DNA from: Erysipelotrichaceae bacterium OPF54
GTDB lineage: Bacteria > Bacillota_I > Bacilli_A > Erysipelotrichales > Erysipelotrichaceae
Direction: 5' to 3'
Length of the DNA: 64,000 nt
Assembly: GCA_022834735.1 (NCBI GenBank)
Contig: BQKD01000001.1
Span: forward strand, 473,659-537,658
Of this stretch, positions 63,776 through 64,000 are shown in pieces. The first letter of the stretch is position 1; each line of letters starts with the position of its first letter. The notes under the pieces were generated by a model. That model did no database searches. It had not been told where the DNA came from and saw only the letters and a program-made list of their open reading frames with translations. The translations under genes and the position numbers were made by a program.

Positions 63776-64000
63776 GCAGAAATCTTGTAGCGTATTTTTC
63801 TGCAACCGGCACGACCGAAAAGGCTGCCCGAAAACTGGCAGAAGCCCTTCATGCCGATCTTTTCCGCATCGTGCCTGAAACAGCGTACAGCCGGGCCGAT
63901 CTGGACTGGATGGATAAAAAATCACGCTCATCGGTCGAGATGAACGATCCGGACTGCCGGCCAGCCATCATGAAAGAAGAACTCGATCCTGCCTCGTATG
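63772..64000 (+). CDS. Flavodoxin-like protein (3' end outside window)
   Basis: The first 76 codons of a flavodoxin-fold protein: NLVAYFSATGTTEKAARKLA gives the FMN phosphate loop (SATGTT). The following LFRIVPETAYSRADLDWMDK is typical of the longer flavodoxin_4 type. It overlaps the cupin stop by ATGA. It is cut by the window edge and would supply electrons to the upstream enzymes. Confidence 0.85.
   Translation, partial: MSRNLVAYFSATGTTEKAARKLAEALHADLFRIVPETAYSRADLDWMDKKSRSSVEMNDPDCRPAIMKEELDPASY

Overview
The window reads as a chromosomal segment of a gut-type Bacillota (Firmicutes), most likely a member of the Erysipelotrichia or a close relative. The class-level placement is inference. 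The Bacillota placement rests on a T-box leader, cre-like catabolite sites, sigma-A promoters with AGGAGG-type ribosome sites, compact intrinsic terminators, and many ATGA stop-start overlaps. No rRNA, tRNA or CRISPR array was seen.

Layout. 1-1175: end of an ABC exporter. 1290-3802: a T-box-controlled methionine unit (metY-metA). 3803-10785: a 2152-residue secreted fructan hydrolase (GH32) with many accessory domains. 10864-15041 (minus): a four-gene sensing operon made of a sugar-binding protein, a histidine kinase, a response regulator and a second solute-binding protein, with no permease. 15253-20035: a sialic-acid operon (nanA, sodium symporter, nanQ, nanK, RpiR regulator). 20070-22717: a serpin lipoprotein coupled to azlCD and an acetyltransferase. 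22737-23018: an unassigned structured RNA with its own promoter and terminator. 23047-25690: a small-protein gene split by an intact IS66 with an 8-bp target duplication. 25789-28952: an IS1182-family element between two unrelated gene remnants, then an M28-like peptidase. 29061-33506: a uronate (kdu) locus. 33664-37738 (minus): a 6-phospho-beta-glucosidase unit with two RpiR regulators. 37990-42059 (minus): an aldo/keto reductase, an MFS-DUF554 pair behind a leader peptide, and a Nudix hydrolase. 42142-44521: a broken Xre gene, then queuine salvage (transporter and tgt). 44533-47473: a MalY-type lyase and a MATE exporter. 47757-51206 (minus): an AT-rich island with a phage-repressor-like protein, two Fic proteins, MazG and a DUF2075 stub. 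51313-56441: stress and envelope genes. 56651-61525: a coupled housekeeping operon (rsmD to a HAD phosphatase) containing a frameshifted lysR. 61955-64000: a uracil-DNA-glycosylase-like protein, then a decarboxylase-cupin-flavodoxin unit.

The biology is that of a host-glycan and plant-glycan scavenger: fructan hydrolysis, sialic acid, unsaturated uronates and beta-glucosides each have a catabolic block with a local regulator, and two blocks carry cre-like sites.

The most notable non-coding signal is a family of three near-identical elements (about 39186-39302, 41431-41548, 56458-56574), all in the same orientation. Each has a promoter with 17-18 bp spacing, a 5' hairpin, an identical pyrimidine-rich single-stranded linker and a strong terminator. 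They look like a multicopy small regulatory RNA of about 80 nt. Other leads are the structured RNA at 22772-23018, the 12-codon leader peptide ahead of the MFS exporter, the permease-less sensing operon and the serpin.
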